A stretch of DNA of 32,705 nucleotides, from the NCBI GenBank assembly GCA_030372995.1, contig JAUCPZ010000146.1, positions 1 to 32,705 of the forward strand, in the 5' to 3' direction. Source of the stretch: Dehalococcoidia bacterium. Its GTDB lineage: Bacteria > Chloroflexota > Dehalococcoidia > UBA2247 > RBG-13-53-26. The position numbers and the translations under genes are program-made. The notes beneath the pieces were generated by a model. It saw nothing but the letters and a program-made list of their open reading frames with translations. It ran no database searches and had not been told where the DNA came from. Positions 1 through 7,769 of this stretch are shown piece by piece; position 1 is the stretch's first letter; each line of letters opens with the position of its first letter.

Positions 1-4
1 CGCT

Positions 5-38
5 GTCTCGTGGGCTCGGAGATGTGTATAAGAGACAG
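5..38 (+). other. Nextera (Tn5) sequencing adapter left on the contig end
   Basis: Bases 5-19 followed by 20-38 match the Illumina Nextera read-2 transposase adapter; 20-38 are the 19-bp Tn5 mosaic end AGATGTGTATAAGAGACAG. Bases 1-4 may be the end of the index. Genomic sequence starts at about base 39, where an open reading frame is cut off abruptly. This is a library artefact, not biology. Confidence 0.97.
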
Positions 39-372
39 CGCTGTCCAACGTTGCCGCGCCCTCCAGGAACTCGATCTCTCTCTGGCGACAGAGCTGAAGA
101 TTGACGTCTGACTCGGCTCTGCGCGAGGGCACGTAGACGGTGACGTGAGCCCCCCAGTCCTGAAGGTGCCGGGCGACCACCAGTCCGTCGCCGCCGTTGT
201 TGCCCGGACCGACGAGTACTAGAATGTGGCGACCAAGCACGCTGCCCAGCCATTTCCTCGTGTGCCAGGCTACGGCCAACCCGGCATTTTCCATGAGTAT
301 TTCGGAAGGCAGGCCGGCCTTGGCGGCTTCGCGCTCGATGGCCCGCATCTCCTCAACGGTGACGATCTTCAA
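39..372 (-). CDS. nnrE: NAD(P)H-hydrate epimerase (YjeF N-terminal domain), 3' end cut off by the adapter
   Basis: The reading frame starts at a TTG (372-370) and runs open for 111 codons to the adapter junction. It begins LKIVTVEEMRAIERE and contains ILMENAGLAV, then VLVGPGNNGGDGLVVARHL. These are the hallmark segments of the YjeF_N fold, including the GPGNNGGDG nucleotide-binding loop. The family epimerises R-NAD(P)HX to the S form for metabolite repair and is often fused to an ADP/ATP-dependent dehydratase domain; that part would lie outside the window. A GGAG about 8 bases upstream supports the TTG start. Family assignment is firm; the start and whether the full gene is a fusion are open. 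Confidence 0.88.
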
Positions 373-846
373 CGGCGGTGCTCCGGGCTTTCAGGTGCCG
401 CCCGATTATATCAGAGGCGTGTTTGGAGCGGCAACGTGGCTGTTCGCGGGCCGGTACAGCAGGGTACCAGCGGATCAGGTCGGGGTATCTGACACCCACG
501 GTGTGTGCAGATCGGGCTTGACGAAGCAAGCCCCTGCGCGGCACTGTGCCGTCCGTGTTGCCCATCGGCGTATGCAGGGAGGTGCCGCCCTTCTGCACTA
601 CTTACCATCCCCCTTTGCCGAGGGGGACACAAGAAGATTGGCTTCGCCGGGTCAGGTGGGGGTGGGCAGGCCGCGGGATCCGCGGTGAATTCCCTCTGCC
701 CGCCTCCGCGAGGACAAGCTCCACTGGGATTGCCGTAGGGATGTTCGCCTTTCATTTTCGGGTCATATTGGCTATACTGGGATACTTGGTTTCTGTTTGC
801 CTCCCGTTCATTTCCAGCCGACAACCAGCGAAAGGGGGATGGTGTA
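373..846. other. Intergenic region between nnrE and the EF-G paralogue, with two inverted repeats
   Basis: The 474 bases separate two divergent genes. I see no convincing gene. CCCCCT/AGGGGG (609-614 and 621-626) can form a six-pair hairpin, and CCGCGG-GAT-CCGCGG lies at 671-685. The C-rich block resembles the ones at 15.5-15.7 kb and may be a degenerate member of the same repeat family. Short open frames here have no ribosome binding site and no recognisable content. Confidence 0.5.
773..778 (+). promoter_or_regulatory. Possible -10 box for the EF-G paralogue
   Basis: TATACT lies about 70 bases before the start codon. No good -35 hexamer stands at 16-18 bases upstream (the sequence there is T-rich), so this is only a weak candidate. 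Confidence 0.3.
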
Positions 847-2928
847 ATGCAGAGTTACAGCACTGACCACATACGAAACGTGGTCTTACTCTCGCACTGT
901 GGAGCGGGTAAGACCTCGCTGTCGGAGGCCATGCTGTTCACGTCTGGGGCCATCCCGCGCCTGGGCCGGGTGGACGATGGCAGCAGCACGTCGGACTTTG
1001 ATCCCGACGAAATCAAGCGCAAGATCAGCATCAGCCTGTCAGTGCTGCCGTGCGAGTGGAGCGGCAACAAGATCAATATCCTGGATGCCCCTGGGTATGC
1101 TGACTTCGTGGCGGGGGCTGTGGCAGGGGTGGCGGTGTCGGACGCCGCAATAATCGTCATCTGCGCCGCCTCGGGAATTGAGGTGGGCACCGAATTGATG
1201 TGGAAGCTGGCTGACGGCAAGGCCCTGCCCCGGTTCATCTTCATCAACAAGATGGACAGGGAGAACGCCGACTTCAACCGGGTGGTGGAGCAGGTCCAGA
1301 AGCGCTTCGGCCGGCACTGCGTGCCTCTCGCCATGCCGATCGGCGCGCATTCAGCTTTCGATGGCGTCGTGGACCTGCTGTCAATGAAGGCTCACAAGAA
1401 GGACAAGAAGGTGGAGGATGTCCCAGCGACGGTCGAGCCACAGGCGAAGGCGTTGCGGGAGAAGCTGGTGGAGGCGGTGGCAGAGCTGGATGACGAACTT
1501 ACCATGAAGTACCTGGATGGCCAGGAGATTGCGGCGGACGAACTCAAACGCGGTTTGGTCCAGGGAGTGAAGGGTGGAAAGCTGATTCCGATCCTGACAG
1601 GGTCGGCTCTGCAGAACCTGGGCGCTGCTGGCCTTCTGGATGCTATCTGCGAATATCTGCCATCACCGCAGGAGGTAGCGCCTCCGGAGGCCGTCAATGC
1701 CAACACGCAACAACCAGAGGCCATCAAGGCTGACGAAAGCGCGCCCCTGTCGGCACTCGTGTTCATGACCAGCGCCGACCCCTTTGTTGGCAGAGTGACG
1801 CATTTCCGGGTGTATTCCGGGACGATCAGCAGCAACTCGCAGGTCTGGAACAGTTCGAAAGGCCAGATGGAGCGCATCGGCCAGCTATTCATGTTCAGGG
1901 GCAAGACACAGGAGGCTGTGCCCAAGGTAATCGCTGGGGACATCGGAGCAGTGGGCAAGCTGGCCGTCACTGTCACCGGAGATACCCTGGCCGTCAAGGA
2001 GCGGCCGGTGAAGCTGGCGCCGATCGTCTTCCCCGATCCGATATACAGCGTAGCCCTGCATCCGAAGACCAAGACCGACGTCGACAAACTGGGCACCGTG
2101 CTGCCCCGGCTGGCTGAGGAGGATCCAACGCTCAGGGTGCACAAGGACACTGAGACCGGTGAGACCATCCTGTCCGGAATGGGTGATACACACGTTGAGG
2201 TTCTGGCCGAGCGCATGCAGCGCAAGTTCGGCGTCGGGGTCAGGCTGGAGATCCCCAAGGTCCCCTACAGAGAGACCATCACGACGAAGGTGGAAGCCGA
2301 GCACAAGCACAAGAAGCAGACTGGCGGGCACGGGCAGTACGGACACGTCCTGATAAGAGTGGAGCCGCTGCCGCGGGGCACGGGCTTCGAATTCGCCGAC
2401 GAGGTGGTCGGCGGCGCCGTCCCCCGGAACTTCATTCCGGCCGTAGAGAAGGGCGTGATGGAGGCGCGGCACGAGGGTGTCCTTGCCCGCTACCCGATCG
2501 TGGATGTCAAGGTCACCCTCTACGATGGCAGCTCCCATCCGGTGGACTCCTCGGAAATGTCATTTAAGATCGCCGCAGCTCAGGCGCTGAAGAAGGCGTT
2601 TTCGCAAGGGTCCGCCGTCTTGCTTGAACCCATTATGAAGATGAAGATCATGGTGCCCGATGCGTTCACGGGTGACATCATCTCCGACCTCAATACCAAG
2701 CGTGCCCGGGTTATGGGTATGATGCAGGAAGGCGGCCTGCAGGTAATTGATGCCCAGGCGCCGCTGGCCGAAGTGCAGAGGTATGCGGTGGACCTGAGGT
2801 CGATAACCCAGGGACGGGGCACGTACACCATGGAGTTTGACCACTACGAAGAGGTGCCTTCCTTCCAGGCCCAGAAGATCATCGAGGCGCGGGCGGAAGA
2901 GAAGGAAAAGGACAAGGAGAAGGCCTAA
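847..2928 (+). CDS. Elongation factor G paralogue (EF-G-like, FusA2 type)
   Basis: This 693-residue translational GTPase has all EF-G domains. The G domain shows P-loop SHCGAGKT (16-23), DAPGY (80-84) and NKMD (134-137). Domain II follows from about 285 and domain IV carries GGHGQYGHV and the VDSSEMSFKIAA segment. Domain V ends with DLRSITQGRGTYTMEF and a Lys/Glu-rich tail. Switch I (DFDPDEIKRKISIS) differs from the RGITI of canonical EF-G and the first P-loop Gly is Ser16. The canonical factor usually sits in the rpsL-rpsG-fusA-tuf operon; this one is alone, as expected for the EF-G-like paralogue family. GGGGG eight bases upstream supports the ATG. Role in translocation, recycling or regulation cannot be told from sequence. 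Confidence 0.9.
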   Translation: MQSYSTDHIRNVVLLSHCGAGKTSLSEAMLFTSGAIPRLGRVDDGSSTSDFDPDEIKRKISISLSVLPCEWSGNKINILDAPGYADFVAGAVAGVAVSDAAIIVICAASGIEVGTELMWKLADGKALPRFIFINKMDRENADFNRVVEQVQKRFGRHCVPLAMPIGAHSAFDGVVDLLSMKAHKKDKKVEDVPATVEPQAKALREKLVEAVAELDDELTMKYLDGQEIAADELKRGLVQGVKGGKLIPILTGSALQNLGAAGLLDAICEYLPSPQEVAPPEAVNANTQQPEAIKADESAPLSALVFMTSADPFVGRVTHFRVYSGTISSNSQVWNSSKGQMERIGQLFMFRGKTQEAVPKVIAGDIGAVGKLAVTVTGDTLAVKERPVKLAPIVFPDPIYSVALHPKTKTDVDKLGTVLPRLAEEDPTLRVHKDTETGETILSGMGDTHVEVLAERMQRKFGVGVRLEIPKVPYRETITTKVEAEHKHKKQTGGHGQYGHVLIRVEPLPRGTGFEFADEVVGGAVPRNFIPAVEKGVMEARHEGVLARYPIVDVKVTLYDGSSHPVDSSEMSFKIAAAQALKKAFSQGSAVLLEPIMKMKIMVPDAFTGDIISDLNTKRARVMGMMQEGGLQVIDAQAPLAEVQRYAVDLRSITQGRGTYTMEFDHYEEVPSFQAQKIIEARAEEKEKDKEKA

Positions 2929-2944
2929 GCTCAAGAGTGAGCTC

Positions 2945-3382
2945 TCACCAGTGGCGCATTCCGGCGACGAAAGCCGCCGTGCCCTGCTTCTGCAGCTTCT
3001 CCAGGTTCTTGACGTGGGCGTCGGCATGTATCGGCCTGAGGAAGTCCAGCTTCTGGCAGGTCTCAAAGTCCCGGCATTCCCAGCAGCCATCGATGCCCTG
3101 CTTTGTACAGCAACTCCTCACCTTGCATGCAGGAGGCCCCCCACCGCTCCGGCATGTCCTCTTGCACCGTAACCTGACCATGCCCCCCAGTACTTGGTAG
3201 CACTGCTCGTAGTACTGGAACTCCTTGAAGTACTTGGACAGGCCCTGCGCGGTGCGGTCGAATTTTGCCTCCCGCAGCTTCTTTCTCAGGTCCCGCGCCA
3301 GGTCGGCGATCTCGCCCTTGTGGTTGGGGCAGTCTCCGCAGTACAGGCCACAATAGGCTATCAGCTTCGTTCTCTCATCCAT
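2945..3382 (-). CDS. Cysteine-rich DUF3795-type protein
   Basis: The 145-residue protein starts MDERTKLIAYCGLYCGDCPNH, typical of DUF3795, and has about 14 cysteines. They include YCGLYCGDCP, RLRCKRTC, CKVRSCCTKQGIDGCWEC and CQKLDF, so metal or FeS binding is likely. The function of the family is not known. I chose the ATG at 3382 because AAGGAGG lies seven bases upstream; an upstream ATG at 3406 would place that ribosome binding site inside the gene. The gene converges with the EF-G paralogue, leaving only 16 bases between their stop codons. Confidence 0.8.
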   Translation of the reverse strand: MDERTKLIAYCGLYCGDCPNHKGEIADLARDLRKKLREAKFDRTAQGLSKYFKEFQYYEQCYQVLGGMVRLRCKRTCRSGGGPPACKVRSCCTKQGIDGCWECRDFETCQKLDFLRPIHADAHVKNLEKLQKQGTAAFVAGMRHW

Positions 3383-3434
3383 CCCGAAACCTCCTTGGCT
3401 CGGCAATGATGTGTCTCCGTCCCTTCAACTCCCC

Positions 3435-3449
3435 TCATCCTGAGGATGA
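3435..3449 (-). terminator. Small inverted repeat downstream of the AlkZ-like gene
   Basis: TCATCC-TGA-GGATGA forms a six-pair stem in the 149-base gap between the AlkZ-like gene and the DUF3795 gene. There is no clear U tract, so terminator function is uncertain. I see nothing else in this gap. Confidence 0.3.
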
Positions 3450-3531
3450 AGAGGCTGAGACAACGCCCGCAATTCATGGCATGAGCGCTTCGCCCATCTG
3501 CGCTTCCCACCGGTGATGCTACGCAAGAACG

Positions 3532-4737
3532 TCAGGGGATGCTGACCCCCTTGCCCGCGGAAGGTGCCAAAGGTGACATGAATCCACCAGCGTTTCTCTG
3601 GGTCAATGGCACCATACTGTCACATGTCTCGAGTGCCACTTCCCGGCCTGTTAGGAACCGGCCCATGTCCAGGGCCCGCACCTCAGCCAGAGCGCGCACC
3701 TTCTTCTCCGGCTGGCGAAAGAAGAATACCTTGACTGTCGGTGCCATGCCTTCCCTCACGTCCCATATCCCGGCGGCCCGGCCGTTGACGAGGATGACGG
3801 ATGTCGCATTCCCGGAGCGGTCAAAGACCATTTCTTGGTGCTCCCGGTCCAGATAGCGCCCGCGCTCCTTGTAGCCCATCAGATACGGATCGAGCGCCGG
3901 CAGCAGGTTCACCGCTGGCTGTCCAGAGCACCGAAGACGTTGGAGATCGGCTCTATCCTCGGCCAGTATGACATAACTCCCTGCCAACCCCTGGATTTCC
4001 ACCTCCACTGTCTCGCGGGCCATGACGTGTAGGATGCGGCGGATCTCAGTCATGGTGAATCCCGACCACCAGGAGATATCCTTCACAGTCGCGGGACCGT
4101 AGGCGGCCAGGTACTGCCTCACGGTAATCTCTCTGGCCTCGGCCGGATCAACCGAGTTCAGGTCCATCCCAGGGAAGTAGTCACTGAATGCATAGTAGGT
4201 ATGCGTGTTGCTCTTCCATCCCTTCTCTGAGCAGCCACGCATGAGCAGACCCTGGTCGCACATCAGGTTGACGATGAGGGAGATGTTGAGGCTGGACCCG
4301 AGGCGTTTCTTGATCAGCGCGGTGGACATACCCTCACCTTTGAGGATCTTCAGGATCTCCTGCGACGCTGTTTCGTATTCCTCTTGTGTGACGCCGCCGG
4401 TGATCCGGAGGAAGTCCGCCGAATTGGGTTCCACGATGCTCTTCGTGGCCGCGAAGGCGACGGGGATCGTCTCTCTGGGCAGGATGTGAACGGTCTTCCT
4501 GATGCAGCGGATCTTACCCAGGGTCTTTTTGACATAAAGCTCTTTGTCCAGCTTGTCTCTGGAGAAGTCTTTGGCTCTGGCAAAGAGAGACAGGTAGGGC
4601 GTGGTCGCGTTGGTGGCGTGCAGGCCATAGATGTCTCTGGTGATCTGCGCGATGTCTTCGATATGGGAGTCTTCAGCAAGGTGCTGCCGGTGCAGCCGGA
4701 ACCGGTTGACTGAGTCGAGGTCTATTCCGGAGGCCAT
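3532..4737 (-). CDS. Winged-helix DNA-binding protein of the AlkZ/YcaQ (HTH_42) superfamily
   Basis: The 401-residue protein has the superfamily's main landmarks. They are IYGLHATNATTPYLSLFAR near residues 36-54, an internal winged-helix region with EILKILKGEGMSTALIKKRL, LLPALDPYLMGYKERGRYL, and ILVNGRAAGIWDV near the C terminus. AlkZ and YcaQ (AlkX) members are DNA glycosylases that unhook crosslinks or alkylated bases, using a short Gln-x-Gln or Gln-x-Asp motif. Here the corresponding stretch appears to read His40-Ala-Thr42, so glycosylase activity is not assured. The length matches the family. The start has a weak GAAGG upstream. It stands alone on the minus strand, and its downstream neighbour shares no evident function. 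Confidence 0.75.
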   Translation of the reverse strand: MASGIDLDSVNRFRLHRQHLAEDSHIEDIAQITRDIYGLHATNATTPYLSLFARAKDFSRDKLDKELYVKKTLGKIRCIRKTVHILPRETIPVAFAATKSIVEPNSADFLRITGGVTQEEYETASQEILKILKGEGMSTALIKKRLGSSLNISLIVNLMCDQGLLMRGCSEKGWKSNTHTYYAFSDYFPGMDLNSVDPAEAREITVRQYLAAYGPATVKDISWWSGFTMTEIRRILHVMARETVEVEIQGLAGSYVILAEDRADLQRLRCSGQPAVNLLPALDPYLMGYKERGRYLDREHQEMVFDRSGNATSVILVNGRAAGIWDVREGMAPTVKVFFFRQPEKKVRALAEVRALDMGRFLTGREVALETCDSMVPLTQRNAGGFMSPLAPSAGKGVSIP

Positions 4738-4837
4738 GGCCCTTCAGTGTAGTGTCTCTGCAGTGACATGACAACCAGATCCTCTGTTCTGTCACCCGGC
4801 CCTCTGCGCGGCCCGCTGGAGGTCCGCCACGGGCGGA

Positions 4838-4864
4838 TCATTTGTGCGAAAGCGGGAATCCAGG
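4838..4864 (+). repeat. Dispersed repeat, short copy (ATTCCC...GGGAAT family)
   Basis: The bases end in GCGAAAGCGGGAATCCAGG and match the motif GTCATTCCCGCGAA...GAATCCAG seen at 15599-15625 and 26937-26963. Here the left arm is degenerate (TTTGTG instead of TTCCCG), and the C-rich block and hairpin of the other two copies are absent. Confidence 0.6.
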
Positions 4865-4899
4865 AAACCGGACGCAGCGCCCTGAATCTCCGCAAAGAG

Positions 4900-4927
4900 A
4901 AGGGGCCATGCGGACGCATGGCCCCTT
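4900..4927 (-). terminator. Intrinsic terminator of the etf operon
   Basis: A perfect 13-bp inverted repeat (AAGGGGCCATGCG / CGCATGGCCCCTT) with a two-base gap lies 24 bases beyond the etfA stop. On the minus strand it is followed by TTCTCTTTG. The strong stem and position fit a factor-independent terminator, though the U tract is imperfect. Confidence 0.75.
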
Positions 4928-4951
4928 GAGACAACGAGCTAGACTACTGTG

Positions 4952-5947
4952 CTATTCCTTCAGCAGTTCCTTGACCTTCGCGGTGAAGGCCGGCAGGGCC
5001 TGCTTCCAGTCGCCCACGATTCCGAACCGCGCCTCGCGGAAGATGTTGGACTCGGGATCCTTGTTGATGGCCACGATAGTCTTGGACCCGGAGCAGCCGG
5101 CCATGTGCTGGCTGGAGCCGGACAGCGCCACGGCAATGTAAAGTTCGGGGGCTACGATCTTGCCCGTCAGTCCTACCTGGATGGTGGCCGGCACCCAGTT
5201 GTTGTCCACTGCCGGCCTCGTGGCGCCGACAGCGCCTTTGAGCAGCCTTGCCAGCTCCTCGAGTTGCTTGAAGCCCTCGGGTCCTCCAATGCCGCGGCCG
5301 CCTGCCACGACCGCTGGAGCGTCTTCGAGCTTCACGCCGGCGACCTCTTCCTTGATCTTCTTCACGAACTTGGTCCTAATCTTGGCGGGGTCTATCCCGG
5401 ACGGCACGTCCACCACCTCTCCCTTCCTGGAGTCGTCCCGTGGCAGTGGGCTCATGGCCTTGGGCCGGACGGTGGCCATCTGCGGCAGAGCGTCAGTGGT
5501 GAATATGGCCCTGGCGTTGCCGCCGTAGACCGGCTTGGTTTGCACGAGCTGCTTGTTGGCGTCAACATCCAGTTCCACGCAGTCCATGGAGATCGCCGTG
5601 TTGAGCCGGAAGGCCAGCCGCGGCGCCAAGTCGCGGCCCACGCTGGTCTGACCGAGGATCACGATGCGGGGATTGGCCTGCTTTATCACGCTCTCCGCTG
5701 CCGTGACATAAGCGTCGCTCTGGTAGTCCTTCAGGTTGGGGTCATCAACGACGAAGACCTTTTCCGCGCCGAAGGCGATGGCTTCATTGGCCAGAGCCTT
5801 GATCCCGCTGCCCAGCAGCGCGGCCGATAGCGGCTCGCCCAGCTTCTCGGCCAGTCTCTTGCCCGCGCCGAGCATTTCCGCGGTGATGGCGGCGAGTTTG
5901 CCCTCGATGATATCTCCAACAACTAGTACGCCCTTGTTGTCTGCCAT
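4952..5947 (-). CDS. etfA: Electron transfer flavoprotein, alpha subunit
   Basis: The 331-residue FAD-carrying subunit of ETF pairs with EtfB. The N-terminal domain runs VLVVGDIIEGKL to about residue 200. The C-terminal FAD domain shows GGRGIGG (216-222), ATRPAVDNNW with Arg244, QVGLTGKIVAPELYIAVALSG (from 257), QH at 280-281 and INKDPES (294-300). In most EtfA the third piece reads QVGQTGK; here Leu260 replaces that Gln. AAGGAGG lies six bases before the ATG at 5947, which excludes an upstream in-frame start. The ribosome binding site overlaps the stop of the small upstream ORF. Partner dehydrogenases are not in the window, so whether this ETF is bifurcating is unknown. Confidence 0.93.
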   Translation of the reverse strand: MADNKGVLVVGDIIEGKLAAITAEMLGAGKRLAEKLGEPLSAALLGSGIKALANEAIAFGAEKVFVVDDPNLKDYQSDAYVTAAESVIKQANPRIVILGQTSVGRDLAPRLAFRLNTAISMDCVELDVDANKQLVQTKPVYGGNARAIFTTDALPQMATVRPKAMSPLPRDDSRKGEVVDVPSGIDPAKIRTKFVKKIKEEVAGVKLEDAPAVVAGGRGIGGPEGFKQLEELARLLKGAVGATRPAVDNNWVPATIQVGLTGKIVAPELYIAVALSGSSQHMAGCSGSKTIVAINKDPESNIFREARFGIVGDWKQALPAFTAKVKELLKE

Positions 5948-5957
5948 TCGTTCCTCC

Positions 5958-6140
5958 TTAAGTCGTTGTCCTCTCTGAAGTAGCCGTCTTGCTAGGTATC
6001 TGCGATAATTCGGCCTCTGCGGGTTCCTGCGTCTCACCCGAGAGAAGCTGGTCGAGGATCTCTTCGGCCTCTGTCGAGCCCGGCACGCCCTTCGCCTTCA
6101 TCTTGGCGATCAGATCATCGATAGGCATTCCGCACGGCAT
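5958..6140 (-). CDS. Small ORF between etfB and etfA, 60 residues, function unknown
   Basis: The predicted peptide starts MPCGMPIDDLIAKMKAKG and continues with an acidic helix-prone part (TEAEEILDQLLSG) and a polar Thr/Ser-rich tail. AGGGGA stands nine bases before the ATG. The gene begins 53 bases after etfB, and its stop overlaps the Shine-Dalgarno sequence of etfA, which suggests translational coupling. I do not recognise the family. A structural or assembly role with ETF is a guess from position only. It could also be a non-coding spacer that happens to be open. Confidence 0.6.
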   Translation of the reverse strand: MPCGMPIDDLIAKMKAKGVPGSTEAEEILDQLLSGETQEPAEAELSQIPSKTATSERTTT

Positions 6141-6193
6141 GTCTCAGATTCCCCTACCTGCGATACTCTCCAACCCTCTGATGCCGTCTCTTC

Positions 6194-6997
6194 CTATAGA
6201 ACCTTGGCTTCTCTCAGGCGCACGGCCAGCTTGGCAGCGGCATCGGCCACATTCTCGCCCTCGACGATTTCGCACTTGCCCTCTTTGACCGGCTGGAAGA
6301 GCTTGACCAGCTTCGTGCGTCTGCCCTTCGCGCCAATCTTGGCGGGATCCAGGCCAATGTCCGCGGGCTTCCAGATCGTGGGCTGGATCTTTGCTGCCTT
6401 CATGATGCCCTTGAGTGGTGCGTAGCGAGGCTCGCCAAGTTCGCTGGTAACCGTGATGAGGCATGGCAATGGTGCCTCGACAACTTCGAAGCCGTCGGCG
6501 ACGAGTCTCTCGACCTGCACCTTGCCATCGAGTATGGTGACCTTCTTGGCCAGGGTGATACATGGCAGTCCCAGCATCTCGGCTAGGCCGAGGCCGACCT
6601 GGCCGGCATCCCAGTCGGCGGCCTGGCGTCCGCAGAAGATGATGTCGAACTTGCCGATCTTCTTAATGGCTGCAGCCAGAGCAGTGGCGGTGGAGAAGCT
6701 GTCGGCATCTTCGTAGGCCGGGTCTTCCAGGAGAATCAAAGTGTCGGCCCCCATGGCCAGTGGCTTCTTGACCACATCCCTCACCAGGTTGTTGCCCATG
6801 CTGAGCACGGTCACCTTGCTGCCCGCCTTGGCATCCTTGACCTTGAGGGCTGCTTCCACAGCAGTCTCATCGTAGGTGCTGATTACGGGGGCGACTCCTG
6901 GCGGGGGGACAACCTTGTTGGTGGCGGCGTCAACCTTGAAACTGGCGGGAGGTGCTTCCGGGTCAGGGACTTGCTTGACACAGACGATCAACTCCAT
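6194..6997 (-). CDS. etfB: Electron transfer flavoprotein, beta subunit
   Basis: The 267-residue AMP/FAD-binding ETF subunit starts MELIVCVKQVPDPEAPP and shows the usual YDETAVEAALK, FCGRQAADWDAGQVGLGLAE (nucleotide-binding loop) and the beta-subunit signature VTSELGEPRYAPLKGIMKAAK. The length is normal for the family. AAAGGAGG precedes the ATG. It is first in the operon etfB - small ORF - etfA, which has its own promoter and terminator. ETF shuttles electrons between acyl-CoA dehydrogenases or similar flavoenzymes and the quinone or ferredoxin pool; the actual partners here are not visible. Confidence 0.93.
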   Translation of the reverse strand: MELIVCVKQVPDPEAPPASFKVDAATNKVVPPPGVAPVISTYDETAVEAALKVKDAKAGSKVTVLSMGNNLVRDVVKKPLAMGADTLILLEDPAYEDADSFSTATALAAAIKKIGKFDIIFCGRQAADWDAGQVGLGLAEMLGLPCITLAKKVTILDGKVQVERLVADGFEVVEAPLPCLITVTSELGEPRYAPLKGIMKAAKIQPTIWKPADIGLDPAKIGAKGRRTKLVKLFQPVKEGKCEIVEGENVADAAAKLAVRLREAKVL

Positions 6998-7060
6998 AAA
7001 CGACGTCCTCCTTTAGGTGGTTGATACACGTGGAAATTCGGGTGATACAAACCAACCTCA

Positions 7061-7090
7061 AATGTAGCATTCGGCGCAGTTCAGTGTCAA
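7061..7090 (-). promoter_or_regulatory. Sigma-70-type promoter of the etf operon
   Basis: On the minus strand TTGACA (7090-7085) is followed after 18 bases by TACATT (7066-7061). This leaves an untranslated leader of about 55-60 bases before etfB. The -35 box is perfect. Confidence 0.6.
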
Positions 7091-7252
7091 ACCCGAGGGC
7101 GGTGGTCGTGCATGGTTGTCCTCATATCTGGCCAGTATGCGTGATTGATGCATACGTGTCGACGGTCAGGTAATGAGGCAACCGCAGGACGCACTTGCTC
7201 GTGTCCAAGCTGTTCCTCGCGTCCGTCCCCAGATCGAGGCTATGGCAGGGGC

Positions 7253-7261
7253 TGGTATAAT
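7253..7261 (+). promoter_or_regulatory. Extended -10 promoter, TGGTATAAT
   Basis: A perfect TATAAT with an upstream TGn lies 34 bases before the start codon of the zinc-finger gene. No -35 hexamer is evident, as is common for extended -10 promoters. The same nine bases occur at 23629-23637. Confidence 0.6.
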
Positions 7262-7295
7262 CTGACCTAGACATACCTTCAGCGGAGGCCCGGTT

Positions 7296-7769
7296 ATGGC
7301 ATGCGGAAGGTCACCCAAGAAGGACAAGATCATCCTGCTCCTGAAAGAGGGCTTGACTGACCAAGTCGCCATAGCCAGCAGTGTTGGCTGCAGTGTTTCT
7401 TATGTCCGTCTCGTCAGGGACGAATTCCTGCAGTCTCAGAGGTTGCCGGAGGCGTCAAAGAGGATGGAGCCTTGTGTCAGATGCAGGGCGAAGGGTGTCA
7501 TAGTGTGCCCGGTATGCCAGGGGACGCGCGAGATACGCAACACATCCTACGTGGTCATCGGCCAATGCCAGAACTGCAAAGAGGGCAAAGGGTTCATCAC
7601 CTGTCCGAATTGCCTGGGCACGAAGGTGGTTGATGCGGCGCGTCTGGAAGAGATGCGTCGGCTGGAAGCCGAGAGGGCGCGGACCGAGCCGGATGTCTGG
7701 GGATTCACAGTCCCCACTCCACCGCGAAGGATATCAACCGACGTCCCGGCGATGTCGGGTGACCTCTAA
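7296..7769 (+). CDS. Small protein with helix-turn-helix-like start and DnaJ-type zinc finger
   Basis: The 157-residue protein begins with a helical part (KDKIILLLKEGLTDQVAIASSVGCSVSYVRLVRDEF), which looks like a resolvase/sigma-type helix-turn-helix. From about residue 60 it has four zinc-ligand pairs: CVRCRAKG, CPVCQG, CQNCKEG and CPNCLG. Their order and spacing are those of the DnaJ central zinc domain (two zinc sites). There is no J domain, so it is not a DnaJ co-chaperone. A DNA-binding or protein-disulfide/scaffold role is possible. GGAGG seven bases upstream and an extended -10 promoter support the call. It diverges from the etf operon. Confidence 0.8.
   Translation: MACGRSPKKDKIILLLKEGLTDQVAIASSVGCSVSYVRLVRDEFLQSQRLPEASKRMEPCVRCRAKGVIVCPVCQGTREIRNTSYVVIGQCQNCKEGKGFITCPNCLGTKVVDAARLEEMRRLEAERARTEPDVWGFTVPTPPRRISTDVPAMSGDL

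Noticed and set aside
20..38. Tn5/IS50 mosaic end as evidence of a mobile element
   Set aside because: The 19-bp end is fused to the Nextera adapter sequence and sits at the very contig end, so it is a library adapter.
7021..7050. Pair of GATACA-like elements upstream of etfB as an operator
   Set aside because: TTGATACAC and GTGATACAA are neither a clean direct nor a clean inverted repeat, so I cannot support a site.
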